The notes below the pieces were generated by a model that saw nothing but the letters and a program-made list of their open reading frames with translations, did not search any database and was not told the DNA's origin. The translations under genes and the position numbers were made by a program. This document shows, piece by piece, positions 1-7,348 of a DNA stretch of 64,000 nt (position 1 is the stretch's first letter; each line of letters opens with the position of its first letter). Source of the stretch: Salibacterium lacus (GTDB taxonomy: Bacteria > Bacillota > Bacilli > Bacillales > Marinococcaceae); contig NZ_JBHUML010000002.1 in assembly GCF_042684865.1 (NCBI RefSeq), positions 496,001-560,000 of the forward strand. Direction: 5' to 3'.

Positions 1-405
1 AAATCAACAAAGAAGAAAGTCTTTTTCATTTTCTTATTTAGGGGCTGCTGAATGACTTCCTGAATCCTTGATAAAAGGGTTATTGTTTGAGGAAGATTCC
101 TTATCACTCGTTTCTATTTCAGGAATACGTCGGGGACAAAGAAGCATCCGCTGCAGGCGGACGTTTTCACTCCAGAGCACAAGGCGGGCATCGGTTCGCC
201 GGGGCTCACCGTGTCTTCTATGCCGCAGGCAGCGCCGCCTTCCACTCCTGCCCTGCCACGTGCAAGGGTTTTGGGAGCATGTCCTGAAATTTCCTTGCAT
301 TTATGTACAAAATAAGAGCTCAAAGTCTTTGCAGTGTCAGCAAACTTTGTTGATTCAGCAACCACTATTTAACTGAGGCGGAAGAAATGGAAGGAGGGCA
401 GAATC
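1..405. repeat. Gene-free stretch with repeat-like remnant
   Basis: I see no convincing gene in the first 405 bases. The short open frames on both strands lack ribosome binding sites and have low-complexity Arg/Cys-rich translations. The sequence looks like a non-coding repeat: an 11-base inverted repeat links positions 2-12 and 345-355 (AATCAACAAAG and its complement), a GC-rich core lies at about 140-260, and AAAGTCTTT recurs at 17-25 and 322-330. The GC-rich core resembles the dispersed intergenic repeats I recall from Bacillaceae genomes, but I cannot confirm copies elsewhere. The left end of any element would lie outside the window. Confidence 0.3.
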
Positions 406-1158
406 TTGATTATTAATGAAGCGGAAGCTTTCTATGAATGCATCCCTCAGCATGAACATGCCCGGATTTCTGCTGAGATCATAAAACGGTGGGCGGATGA
501 AGCTGTGAAACACGGGCCGTATTGGAATGAGCTGGTTCCGGCTGTCCGGGAACACGACCGGGCCTGGATTCCACTTGACAACGACCCGCTTACAGATGAA
601 AAGGGCTCTCCTTATGATTTCACCAATTATCCGGAAAAACCAAAAACAGAGGCGTATCAGCGGGGCATTCTCGAAACTGACCGGATACACCGCTACTGTG
701 GTCTTTTAGTCAGCCGGCATTATGCTTCTTTTTTTGATACGGCCCTGACAGAAACCGGGCGCAGGTTTCGTGAACAGGAAACGCAGCGGCAGCAGACGTG
801 GCGTAAGGAGCTCCAGGAGCCGGATACAGAAGATTCTCATTTGAAGATCCTGCAGTTTTGTGATGACCTTTCACTGTATTTATGCACGAATACTCCCGGA
901 GCTTCCAAAGACAAAGAAAACACCTGGTTCAAAAACGGGTTCCGGCAGCATTTTGCTTTTCTGAACAATGAAACGATCCAGGCGGAATTCAACGGAAAGC
1001 AAAACGTGAGCCTCGCTCCCTTTCCGATGCAGGACGCGCTTGATATAACGATCCATGGACGACAGGTTTTAAAAGAAGAAGCAGAGGAAAAAGGGTTTTC
1101 CGAAGCTTTTCAAAAAAGCGCCGCATATACAAGACATTTCTGCGTGTATGGTGAATGA
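406..1158 (+). CDS. DUF3891 family protein
   Basis: A 250-residue soluble protein of unknown function. The N-terminal half fits the DUF3891 pattern: an early QHEHARIS segment, then REHDRAWIPLDNDPL at about residues 46-60, then YDFTNYPEKPK, and a SRHYASFF segment near residue 105. The conserved His and Asp residues suggest a metal-binding or hydrolase-like fold, but no reaction is known to me. The start is a TTG codon, chosen because AAGGAGGG lies 8 bases upstream and no in-frame ATG has a comparable site. The DJ-1/PfpI gene follows 26 bases downstream on the same strand, so the two are probably cotranscribed. Confidence 0.8.
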   Translation: MIINEAEAFYECIPQHEHARISAEIIKRWADEAVKHGPYWNELVPAVREHDRAWIPLDNDPLTDEKGSPYDFTNYPEKPKTEAYQRGILETDRIHRYCGLLVSRHYASFFDTALTETGRRFREQETQRQQTWRKELQEPDTEDSHLKILQFCDDLSLYLCTNTPGASKDKENTWFKNGFRQHFAFLNNETIQAEFNGKQNVSLAPFPMQDALDITIHGRQVLKEEAEEKGFSEAFQKSAAYTRHFCVYGE

Positions 1159-1184
1159 TAGAAGGTTAAAGAAAGGAGAATAAG

Positions 1185-1706
1185 ATGCCCTTACATGGAA
1201 AAAGAGTGATCGCGCTTGTTGATGAAGATGTTGAGGACCTGGAACTTTGGGTGCCGGTGATGAGACTGAGGGAAGAAGGAATAGATGTCGTATTAACCGG
1301 AAAAGAAAAAGGAAAAACGTATTACGGGAAACACGGGGTGCCGGTTGAAGCAGAAGCTTCGTTTAACGCTGTTTCCGCCGCTGAATACGACGGGATTCTT
1401 GTGCCAGGCGGATGGGCGCCGGACAAACTGAGACGTTATCCGGAAGTCATTGACATGGTACGCCATATGGACAATCATCAAAAACTGATAGGTCAGATAT
1501 GCCATGCCGGCTGGGTTCTTGTTTCGGCGGATATCCTTACTGATAAGAAAGTGACGAGCACCCCTGGTATCAAAGATGATATGAAAAACGCAGGAGCCGT
1601 CTGGTATGATGAGGAAGTGGTCGTCGACGGACACCTTATATCCAGCCGGCGTCCGCCGGATATTCCGGCATACTGCCGGGCGCTCGTTCAATCGCTGGAA
1701 ACGTGA
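1185..1706 (+). CDS. DJ-1/PfpI family protein (general stress/deglycase type)
   Basis: A 173-residue single-domain class I glutamine-amidotransferase-like protein of the DJ-1/PfpI superfamily. The nucleophile-elbow cysteine is Cys106 in the motif QICHAGW, followed by the usual His, and VPGGWAPD at about residues 73-80 is the family's Gly-Gly loop. Full length matches the PfpI/YfkM/YraA group, whose members are described as stress-induced proteases or protein deglycases. The reaction here is inferred from family only. The start has GAAAGGAG 7-8 bases upstream. It sits in a run of small redox and stress genes, which suggests a role in dealing with damaged proteins. Confidence 0.9.
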   Translation: MPLHGKRVIALVDEDVEDLELWVPVMRLREEGIDVVLTGKEKGKTYYGKHGVPVEAEASFNAVSAAEYDGILVPGGWAPDKLRRYPEVIDMVRHMDNHQKLIGQICHAGWVLVSADILTDKKVTSTPGIKDDMKNAGAVWYDEEVVVDGHLISSRRPPDIPAYCRALVQSLET

Positions 1707-1753
1707 TACACAGCAAAACGGAGGCGGATGACCCCCAAAATAGAGGAGTTATC

Positions 1754-2113
1754 ATGAAAGAAGTTTCTGCACAGGACATCCAAGAACTAAAAAATAATGG
1801 CAGCACAGCGGCGGTCTTTTTCTACACTCCGTTATGCGGAACGTGTCAAATGGCATCGCAGATGACAGGTTATGTGGAAACTATTTTCGATGCCGCTTTC
1901 CTGCAGGCTGATATAAACACGATGCCGGGAACCGCTCAGGAAGAAGAGATCCGCAGTGTGCCCTGTCTAAAAGTATTCAGCAAGGGCAGAATAGTACGTA
2001 CAATCTATGCGTTTGAATCCATCCCTTCCTTGCTGAAAAGACTGCATGGTCTGCTGCCACTGACGGAAATAAAGGAGGAACAGGACGATGAAGGAAGCGA
2101 AAACAGCTCCTGA
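1754..2113 (+). CDS. Thioredoxin-like protein, YusE-type
   Basis: A 119-residue cytoplasmic thioredoxin-fold protein. The active site is YTPLCGTCQ, with Cys28 and Cys31, so it keeps the two-cysteine CxxC motif but with a Gly-Thr spacer instead of Gly-Pro. The expected cis-proline loop appears as SVPCLKVF. There is no signal peptide. An upstream in-frame start at 1703 is less likely because it overlaps the previous stop and lacks a good ribosome site; the ATG at 1754 has GAGGAG about 7 bases before it. The gene overlaps the next gene by 26 bases, so the two are translationally linked. The YusE resemblance is from memory of the family. Confidence 0.75.
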   Translation: MKEVSAQDIQELKNNGSTAAVFFYTPLCGTCQMASQMTGYVETIFDAAFLQADINTMPGTAQEEEIRSVPCLKVFSKGRIVRTIYAFESIPSLLKRLHGLLPLTEIKEEQDDEGSENSS

Positions 2114-2522
2114 TTTTGAACTTTCAACGCTGGACGGTGAAAATCAGGTGCGCTTACATGAATGGAAGGGTAAACCGGTAATGCTTACTTTCTGGGCATC
2201 CTGGTGTCCGGATTCCCACCGTGATCTCGCAAAGAAACAGTCTTTTTATGAAAACCTGGACCAGGACAAGATTCAGTTTCTGACTGTCAATGTAACCGGC
2301 AGGGAGGGATCTGTTGACGCCCCTGCCCAATTCATGGAGGAGAATGGTTACACGTTTCCCGTGCTGCGTGATGTGAATACGAAAACGTACGATAAATACC
2401 AATGCATGGGTGTTCCGACAACGTTCATTCTTGATGAAGATCTCCGCATTATCAATCGTTTCAATGATAAGGCGGCTTTTGTTGATATTATTAAAGGAGT
2501 GGAACCCTTATTGGTCCGTTGA
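2088..2522 (+). CDS. TlpA/ResA-like thioredoxin-fold protein, single-cysteine active site
   Basis: A 144-residue AhpC/TSA-Redoxin type protein. The APDFELSTLDG opening and the FWASWCPDS motif place it with TlpA/ResA/YneN thiol-disulfide proteins, but the second active-site cysteine is replaced by Ser43, leaving only Cys40. There is no signal peptide or membrane anchor, unlike classical ResA. The cis-proline loop MGVPTTFILD is intact. Losing the resolving cysteine implies a peroxiredoxin-like or mixed-disulfide mechanism, or a resolving cysteine supplied by a partner. The upstream thioredoxin gene overlaps it by 26 bases and is an obvious candidate partner. AAGGAGG precedes the ATG. A strong terminator follows immediately. 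Confidence 0.82.
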   Translation: MKEAKTAPDFELSTLDGENQVRLHEWKGKPVMLTFWASWCPDSHRDLAKKQSFYENLDQDKIQFLTVNVTGREGSVDAPAQFMEENGYTFPVLRDVNTKTYDKYQCMGVPTTFILDEDLRIINRFNDKAAFVDIIKGVEPLLVR

Positions 2523-2526
2523 TAAG

Positions 2527-2568
2527 GTAAAAAACGAAGCCCGGTTTCGACCGGACTTCGTTTTTTAC
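2527..2568. terminator. Rho-independent terminator, bidirectional
   Basis: A GC-rich stem with a TTCG tetraloop is flanked by runs of A on the left and T on the right. It ends the 406-2522 gene run and also faces the convergent phosphoesterase gene. Confidence 0.9.
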
Positions 2569-2612
2569 GATATATTTTATGTCTTCCAGAGACGGTGCGG
2601 GAAAATAACTTG

Positions 2613-3341
2613 TTATGACGGCTTTCTTCCATTCTTAATGACCTGTTTCATCTGGCTGCTGTTTGGATAATCATTGGCGTCATACTGCGCGGTGACCCGG
2701 TCATTGTCATATTCCACCCGGTGAATGGAAGCTTCAAATTCACCATTTTCAATTTGAAGAAGGACGTAAGACGGCCGCGGATCGCCATCGAAAGGAAGAC
2801 CTACACTCCCTGTGTTAATAAATGTTTTATCAGCTGTTGTTCTAATGTAGGGGGTGTGAATATGCCCGTAGACCACAATATCGGCGTCCGGCTCGGTGCC
2901 GAGTGTATCAAGGAGTGTTTCATCAGAAGCGTCGGCAGAAACAGCATCAAAAAGGTTATCCGGCACAGCGTGAAAAGCATGAAGCGTAACAGATTCATCA
3001 TACGTATCCAGAAAGTGCTCCGGCAGCTGATCCAGATAATGAATATCATCGCTGCTCAGGCGTTCCACTGTCCAATCCTGTTCCTGGTTCATCAGCGCAA
3101 GCGCAGCGTCTGGAACTTCTCCTTTCCTGACCCCGCGTACAACCCACTGATCGGCATTACCTTTCAGCACCTTTGCAGGGGTGGAACGGACGGTTTCCAA
3201 GGCGTTTTTAGGTTCAGGACCGCGATAGCACAAATCTCCAAGAATATAGATTTGATCAATATTCTTATCCTTCAAATCATTCAGCACGGCTTTCAGCGCG
3301 CGGGCGTTACCGTGGATATCAGACAATAATGCAATATTCAT
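2613..3341 (-). CDS. YfcE-like metallophosphoesterase
   Basis: A 242-residue calcineurin-like phosphoesterase. All the metal-binding blocks are visible: SDIHGN (Asp8, His10), GDLCYRGP (Asp36), GNADQW (Asn62), HAFHAVP, and the terminal YGHIHTPYI. This is the small YfcE/YmdB-like architecture without extra domains, predicted to hydrolyse phosphomono- or phosphodiesters with two divalent metals. The substrate is unknown. The start at 3341 is preceded on the minus strand by AAAGGAGG 7-8 bases away; a longer frame upstream of this has no ribosome site and a Cys-rich unlikely N-terminus. It is transcribed alone and converges on the thioredoxin genes. Confidence 0.9.
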   Translation of the reverse strand: MNIALLSDIHGNARALKAVLNDLKDKNIDQIYILGDLCYRGPEPKNALETVRSTPAKVLKGNADQWVVRGVRKGEVPDAALALMNQEQDWTVERLSSDDIHYLDQLPEHFLDTYDESVTLHAFHAVPDNLFDAVSADASDETLLDTLGTEPDADIVVYGHIHTPYIRTTADKTFINTGSVGLPFDGDPRPSYVLLQIENGEFEASIHRVEYDNDRVTAQYDANDYPNSSQMKQVIKNGRKPS

Positions 3342-3535
3342 AAAAGCATCCTCCTTTAAGCAAAGATTCAAAGCTTTCTTTTTCATTATACATGAGACAA
3401 AAGAGCTGTCATAACAATTTTCACAGAATACACCCAACTGGAAGAAACAATAATCTTTGTGTTAAAATTAATCATATCTATGACTGTGACGTGCAGGACT
3501 TACACATATAATATAGTAAGGTGAGGAGAGAAACG

Positions 3536-4675
3536 ATGAACATTATATCCATAGAACCGACTCCAAGTCCCAATACGATGAAATTAATTATGGATGAATC
3601 GCTCCCGTCAGGAAAAAGCAATAACTATAAAGCGGAGAACAAAGAAGAAGCACCGGATTTTATCCGGCCGATACTTGAAATCGAGGGGATCACGGGGATT
3701 TACCATGTGTCCGATTTCATGGCTCTGGAACGTCACCCTAAAGCCGAATGGGAAGGGTTGCTCGCTCAGGTGCGCAGTGTCTTCGGAGAGGACACTGAAA
3801 CAAAAGAGACGACGATGGAAATGGATAATGCATTTGGAGAAGTCCAGGTGCAGCTGCAGATGTTTAAAGATATCCCGATGCAGATCAAGGTAACATCCGG
3901 AGAGGAAGAAAAACGAAAAGGGCTTCCGGAACGCTTTCAGGAAGCTGCGTTTCAAGCTCAGACCGCAGACGATAATATTGTTATGCAGCGCCGGTGGGAA
4001 GATCACAGCCGTCGTTACGGCGACGATCTCGATGAAATAGCAGAAGAAGCAGCAGAGGAAACATCGGCTGCTTATCCCCGGGAACGTCTTCATACTCTCG
4101 TGCAGCTTTCCCTGTCCGGAGAAGAAAATGCCCGCCGGTTTGAAGATCGGTTTATTGAAGTCACATCTGAGATGCTGGATGATCCGGATTGGCGGAGCCG
4201 GTATGCCGCACTGGACAAAATGAATCCGAAGGAAACAGACCTTCCTGTCCTTGAAAAAGCACTGCATGATGAGAAGTCATCGGTTCGAAGACTTGCAGTA
4301 GTTTACATTGGTATGATTGAAAAGCCGGTAATTCTGCCGCTTTTGAGACAGGCAATGGATGATAAATCTGTTACCGTACGCCGAACGGCCGCTGACTGTT
4401 TTTCCGACTTGGGAGACCCGGCGGGTATACCTGCTATGATAGAGGCACTCAATGATAAAAACAAACTGGTGCGCTGGAGAGCAGCAATGTTTTTGTATGA
4501 AGTGGGAGATGAAACAGCAATAGAGCCGCTCCGTGAAACTGCGAACGATCCGGCATTTGAAGTAGCCCTGCAGGCCGGCCTTGCGTTGAAGAGGATTGAA
4601 GAAGGAAAGCAGGCTGAAGGTTCGGTCTGGAAACAGATGACCGAAAAAATGCAGGAAGATAGAATGAAAGAATAG
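3536..4675 (+). CDS. cvfC: Conserved virulence factor C (CvfC/YpgR) with Nfu N-terminus and HEAT repeats
   Basis: A 379-residue protein with two visible parts. Residues 1-90 match the Nfu N-terminal scaffold fold (TPSPNTMKLIMD, with GITGIYHVSDFMALERHP). The C-terminal half, from about residue 215, is a run of HEAT-like helical repeats (DPDWRSRYAALDKM, DEKSSVRRLAVVYIG, DKSVTVRRTAADCF, DKNKLVRWRAAMFLYEVGD). This is the architecture of B. subtilis YpgR and staphylococcal CvfC. CvfC affects virulence gene expression, but the biochemical role is unclear. There is no CxxC iron-sulfur motif, so it is unlikely to carry a cluster itself. ATG 3536 was chosen over GTG 3521 because GAGGAG sits 7 bases upstream of it. 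Confidence 0.88.
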   Translation: MNIISIEPTPSPNTMKLIMDESLPSGKSNNYKAENKEEAPDFIRPILEIEGITGIYHVSDFMALERHPKAEWEGLLAQVRSVFGEDTETKETTMEMDNAFGEVQVQLQMFKDIPMQIKVTSGEEEKRKGLPERFQEAAFQAQTADDNIVMQRRWEDHSRRYGDDLDEIAEEAAEETSAAYPRERLHTLVQLSLSGEENARRFEDRFIEVTSEMLDDPDWRSRYAALDKMNPKETDLPVLEKALHDEKSSVRRLAVVYIGMIEKPVILPLLRQAMDDKSVTVRRTAADCFSDLGDPAGIPAMIEALNDKNKLVRWRAAMFLYEVGDETAIEPLRETANDPAFEVALQAGLALKRIEEGKQAEGSVWKQMTEKMQEDRMKE

Positions 4676-4732
4676 ATGGACCATTGAGTGAAAGAACGGA
4701 TTCATCCGACTGGAAAGGGGCATGAGGACGTT

Positions 4733-4942
4733 ATGACGAAAGAGGAATTAAAATGGCAGCTGCAGGAAAAGGGAATGAAGGAAGCCTTGGAACTGCTTGA
4801 AGAAGCGGAGCAGGGTGAATTGGCCGAACTGGAACTGGTGGAGTCCCTTGGTCTGCTTCGTGATGAACATTTGAATAACACGCTGATCGAAGTACTGCAA
4901 AACGAGGGCGTGGAAATCATTTATATCCCGGCAGAAGAATAA
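4733..4942 (+). CDS. Small acidic protein, sigma-70 region 1.1-like
   Basis: A 69-residue, strongly acidic, mostly helical protein that I do not recognise with certainty. The ending, with LNNTLIEVLQNEGVEIIYIPAEE, resembles the helix-turn-strand pattern of sigma-70 region 1.1 (a helix followed by GVEVI). That would fit a small RNA-polymerase-associated or DNA-mimic protein, but this is only a pattern resemblance. An in-frame GTG at 4688 gives a longer version; the ATG at 4733 is preferred because of MTKEELKWQ and a weak GAGG just upstream. It lies 57 bases after cvfC and is probably cotranscribed with it. The MITE-like element begins 5 bases after its stop. Confidence 0.55.
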   Translation: MTKEELKWQLQEKGMKEALELLEEAEQGELAELELVESLGLLRDEHLNNTLIEVLQNEGVEIIYIPAEE

Positions 4943-4946
4943 TACT

Positions 4947-5289
4947 AAAAAGAGTCTGGGACAAAACCTCTATAAGATAGAAAAATGCCGAACGATTTAA
5001 GAAAAAATCGTTCGGCATTTTATGGTACATCTTCCATCACTTCATCAAAATAGGGCTCTTTCCGCGGGCACGGCTCAAAAGGAGGAAGATCGGCTAAGAT
5101 CGGCACCTCCTGGCGGGCGCCGACCTGACCCGCATCCTGCGGGATCTCGGAAGAAGCCCGCCTTCTGTGGGGTCTCGAGACACGTGCTGTTCCCGCAGGA
5201 GAAGCCCTATTTTGACTACGTTTAGGATGCGTGTTACCTAAAACGTTCGTTTTTCACTGTTTAATTTTATTTTGCGCCACACTCTTTTT
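4947..5289. mobile_element. MITE-like non-coding element with terminal inverted repeats
   Basis: The 20-base ends at 4947-4966 and 5270-5289 are inverted copies matching at 17 of 20 positions (left AAAAAGAGTCTGGGACAAAA). They enclose about 300 bases with no credible gene. A 3-base ACT flanks both outer ends (4944-4946 and 5290-5292), a possible short target duplication. The interior has a perfect 17-bp hairpin near the left end and a GC-rich core (about 5040-5210) much richer in G and C than the surrounding genes. Intergenic repeats starting AGTCTGGGACAAAA are, as I recall, dispersed in several Firmicutes. It is inserted between convergent genes, where it does little harm and supplies a terminator. 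Confidence 0.6.
4982..5021. terminator. Perfect 17-bp hairpin inside the repeat element
   Basis: The arms 4982-4998 and 5005-5021 are exact complements with a 6-base loop, ending in T on either strand. It can terminate transcription from the cvfC side and from the minus-strand operon beyond the element. Confidence 0.75.
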
Positions 5290-5294
5290 ACTTA

Positions 5295-6287
5295 TCAGGA
5301 TTCGTGGTCTTTGGAGTAGGCGCTTGTGTATGTGGAAATACGGCGTACTCCGTTATCGGCTGTGAACTCAAAGCGGTCATACACGTAATCCTGCGCATCG
5401 GATTTAAGGACACGCTCATAATGGTGCTGAACGACCAGTGTTGAAGAAGTCGACTGGAACATTAAGAAGTTGACTCCCTTAAAGGTGGAAGTTCCTTCAG
5501 ATTGCAGCAGTTCATGCAGCAGCCGGTTGTGACAGTCCATTAAATCGGATTTTGAGAAACCAAAGTTTTCAAGATCCTGCAGAAGACTTTGGCGGGATGG
5601 ATGTTCCAGTTCATTCAAAAGAATGGTGAAAGGCTGGAACTGCTCGGTGTGAATACGGACATTGTCCCCTTCATTCAAAGTGACCGAAGCTCCCGTTTCG
5701 TCTTTGAACGTGAAGTTCCGGCTGTGGGAGACTGGATGCCATTTGCCTTGAATCTTCACTTCGAATTCAAACGGGCATCCTTCCAGTTCCAGTTCATCTC
5801 CATAAATGGGTTCATAAAGAAACGGATGGTCCTGCTGTTTTTTTATACGGTACGTGACATAGGCAGGTGCCTGTTCTTCATTTTCCTGGTTATTTTCCAC
5901 AGGTGTTACCGGTTCTTCTTCAAATGATGCTTTCACTTCTTTCCATGTTTCTGCTTCAGATGTAAAAGCAGCGGCCGCGGCATGAAGATCTTCGATAACC
6001 TGCTTTAAAGCAGTCTTAACGGTGGAATCAAAATTCTCTTCCGGTTGGTCTTTGCTGGTGTCAATTTTACTGCCGGGCACGACTATGCTTTGTTCTTTCA
6101 TTTGCAAAATAACGTCAGATCGATGAACAGCAGGTACTTCAAACAGGCCTGTAATGGTCACTTTTCCGGACCATGTCTTTTTCGGCGGCGTCTGGACTTC
6201 TTCCAGTCTGCCGTAATACACCCCGTCTTCTCCCTGGTCTACGATGACCGTGCTGCCTATATGCTTGGAAGCTTCTTGGCGATTCAT
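5295..6287 (-). CDS. DUF2777 family protein
   Basis: A 330-residue soluble protein. The N-terminal segment MNRQEASKHIGSTVIVDQG, followed by YYGRLEEVQTPPKKTWSGKVTI, is what I recall of DUF2777, a Bacillales-restricted family with a small beta-barrel-like opening. The middle (about 85-150) is acidic and probably disordered; the C-terminal 180 residues form a second folded region. Function is unknown. The start at 6287 has GTGAGG upstream on the minus strand; an upstream in-frame ATG at 6344 has no ribosome site and a basic, unlikely leader. It is the last gene of a minus-strand run with the TelA genes, 89 bases after the preceding stop. Confidence 0.75.
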   Translation of the reverse strand: MNRQEASKHIGSTVIVDQGEDGVYYGRLEEVQTPPKKTWSGKVTITGLFEVPAVHRSDVILQMKEQSIVVPGSKIDTSKDQPEENFDSTVKTALKQVIEDLHAAAAAFTSEAETWKEVKASFEEEPVTPVENNQENEEQAPAYVTYRIKKQQDHPFLYEPIYGDELELEGCPFEFEVKIQGKWHPVSHSRNFTFKDETGASVTLNEGDNVRIHTEQFQPFTILLNELEHPSRQSLLQDLENFGFSKSDLMDCHNRLLHELLQSEGTSTFKGVNFLMFQSTSSTLVVQHHYERVLKSDAQDYVYDRFEFTADNGVRRISTYTSAYSKDHES

Positions 6288-6376
6288 GGTACCCCTCACT
6301 TTAATAGTAACTTTTCGTTCGATATCTATCTTTATTATACGCAATCGAGTGCAGATTCAGCAAGCCTGACAACCGT

Positions 6377-7321
6377 TTATTCCGAAGGGTTGTTCTTTCT
6401 TTGTACTGGATATCTGCGTTCATTCAGTTCAATAAGCTGTTCCATCTGCTCCACTTTTGTGTGCTCGGTTTTTTCCCGCAGCTTTCCTACGTTCACTTCC
6501 ATTTTGACGAGAGCTTCATAAAGCTGTTCTGTCTGTTTTCCCCGGTTATCGGAGGAAAGAGATAAAAAGGTGTCCACCAAAGAGGGGATATCTTTGGTGA
6601 GCATACGTTTTATGGTGTATCTGTCTTCGACATCAAGTGTATCAAACAAATCACCTGTACGCCGTATTTCTTCCATAAGACTGGAGAGGCGGTTATTGAT
6701 TAAGGCGGGCAGTTCCTGCCATGATTCGGTCTTCTTCTTTTCAAGCTCCATCAATTGATGAAATGGTTCCTCACCGGAGTGAATAAAATCTTTTTCTCCC
6801 GATGGTTCGCCGTCTTTGTGTTCTGCGGCGCCGGCTGCAGGGCTTTGATTTTGAATCAGATCCCCGAGCAGTGCATCATCGAGCTGCTCGAGCTTATCAA
6901 AAATACCCTGGAAATACGTGGATTGCTGAATGCTGCGGACAAAAGTCTGTCCGTTTTTAATATACTGCACCGTTGCCTCTTTACATCGTTTCTGCCGGTT
7001 TTTGGGAAGGTAGGATTTACGGAAATATTCAATAACGATTCTCTTCTTAATGGCAGCCTTGGATTTATGGTTTTCGTAACTTAACAGCTTCATCCGTTTC
7101 TGATTCACTTTGAGACGGAAATGAAATGTGTCTCCGTTTTTTTTGAAATTCTGAGACGATTTAATCTGCCTGCCGTATTCAATTAAACGATCCAGAGCTC
7201 CCTCCGTTTCCTGAACGATGACAAGACCGTGCGCATCAGAAAAAATATGATCATCCACCGGCCGCATGCGGTCCGGCAGAAACCGTTCCAGCCATGGATG
7301 CAACAGCCAGTCTTTAGCCAA
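6377..7321 (-). CDS. Unrecognised TelA-operon partner protein
   Basis: A 314-residue protein that I do not recognise. There is no signal peptide or membrane segment. Residues 1-135 are basic and compact (MAKDWLLHPWLERFLPDR, then FHFRLKVNQKRMKLLSYE); a polar linker of about 145-185 follows; residues 190-310 are helical and acidic and look coiled-coil-prone. The start is TTG 7321 with AAGGTGAT a few bases before it. It lies 27 bases after telA, so it is almost certainly in the same operon. TelA genes in other bacilli are often paired with XpaC-like or YceG-like proteins, and this is neither by eye, so it may be a different TelA partner. Confidence 0.75.
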   Translation of the reverse strand: MAKDWLLHPWLERFLPDRMRPVDDHIFSDAHGLVIVQETEGALDRLIEYGRQIKSSQNFKKNGDTFHFRLKVNQKRMKLLSYENHKSKAAIKKRIVIEYFRKSYLPKNRQKRCKEATVQYIKNGQTFVRSIQQSTYFQGIFDKLEQLDDALLGDLIQNQSPAAGAAEHKDGEPSGEKDFIHSGEEPFHQLMELEKKKTESWQELPALINNRLSSLMEEIRRTGDLFDTLDVEDRYTIKRMLTKDIPSLVDTFLSLSSDNRGKQTEQLYEALVKMEVNVGKLREKTEHTKVEQMEQLIELNERRYPVQRKNNPSE

Positions 7322-7348
7322 CTTGAATCACCTTTTTCGTATAAACTG

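Noticed and set aside
34..376. Several overlapping open frames of 60-100 codons on both strands at the left edge.
   Set aside because: No ribosome sites, Arg/Cys-rich translations without domain signs, and the region looks like a non-coding repeat.
2721..3329. A 202-codon forward frame opposite the YfcE-like phosphoesterase.
   Set aside because: The minus-strand gene has all metallophosphoesterase motifs and a good ribosome site; the forward frame has none.
5022..5225. A 67-codon forward frame inside the MITE-like element.
   Set aside because: It lies fully in the GC-rich repeat core, has no ribosome site and a low-complexity Pro/Arg/Ser translation.
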